Position numbers and translations under genes: made by a program. The notes below the pieces were generated by a model, which saw only the letters and a program-made list of their open reading frames with translations, was not told the origin of the DNA and searched no databases. A DNA stretch of 22,291 nt, taken from positions 204,660-226,950 of the forward strand of contig NW_003158228.1 of the NCBI RefSeq assembly GCF_000003605.2, given 5' to 3'. The number at the start of each line of letters is the position of its first letter. Position 1 is the first letter of the stretch. Shown piece after piece: positions 22,003 through 22,291 of this stretch. The stretch comes from Saccoglossus kowalevskii (Eukaryota; Hemichordata; Enteropneusta; Harrimaniidae).

Positions 22003-22291
22003 ACTAACAAAATTAGAGTCCAAGAAAATTTTGCTTCAAATAATATCCATGGAAATAAACCATGCATGATGATCAACAGCTTAAAGCCAAATTAAATGCC
22101 TGTGCCTCAGTGATACATTTTGGAAAAGAAATCATAAATTAATGCTATCATCTTTAGTTATCCAATCCTATGTCCGAAACTTGTATACCCAGCCATTCTG
22201 AGTGCTGATACATACTTTTACTGGAGATGTGCGCTATTGTAACTGAGTGCTTGAGTTTGTAGGGCATGTTTGATCAGTGGGAATATTTAAG
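22003..22291. other. right-end sequence, nothing identified
   Basis: About 290 bases of AT-rich sequence to the window edge. Short minus-strand open stretches (for example KVCISTQNGWVYKFRT near 22180) lack splice donors. No feature called. Confidence 0.5.

Overview
The window looks like a piece of an invertebrate animal nuclear genome. It is strongly AT-rich, the coding sequence is split by GT-AG introns, and tandem arrays and short inverted-repeat elements fill most of the space. The frequent TACATGTA-type words and the style of the repeats recall molluscs or other lophotrochozoans, but that placement is a guess. Only one gene is identified with confidence.

Left end (1-3395, + strand): the last four exons of a protein kinase X gene (PRKX, an AGC-family, PKA-like catalytic kinase; the fly counterpart is Pka-C3). 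They encode about 159 residues, from the activation loop through the APE, DxWxxG and Arg motifs to the C-terminal tail ending in FKDF. The upstream exons lie off the left edge. The first 305 bases are a degenerate 21-bp tandem array in the preceding intron.

3396-6207: the 3' flank of PRKX, probably including its 3'UTR. It holds three unrelated tandem arrays in close succession: 51 bp x 6, 29 bp x 19 and 31 bp x 30. Long ORFs in these arrays arise from the repeats and are not genes.

6208-16581: no gene that I can support. The region contains MITE-like elements (7569-8148; 10238-10760; a roughly 0.7-kb element with terminal inverted repeats at 13097-13809), a diverged tandem repeat (about 9155-9510), a fresh 98-bp tandem duplication (15798-15993), several long perfect palindromes, and a few short open stretches that could be stray exons or transposon relics.

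16582-16755 (- strand): a probable terminal coding exon of a second, unidentified gene. It has a good splice acceptor, 57 codons of balanced composition and a stop. Its upstream exons should lie at higher coordinates; candidates at 21363-21462 and 21161-21195 are weak.

16756-22291: presumed intron or upstream sequence of that gene. It holds a tRNA-like SINE head (about 19773-19842, - strand), a triple nuclear-receptor half-site motif next to an E-box palindrome (19920-19959), a repeat rich in GGTGGTC/GGTCTTTA words (20228-20550), and a nearly homogeneous 31-bp x 9 array (21724-22002). I found no convincing undescribed system. The best leads are the unknown minus-strand gene, the inverted-repeat elements and the cluster of arrays beside PRKX.
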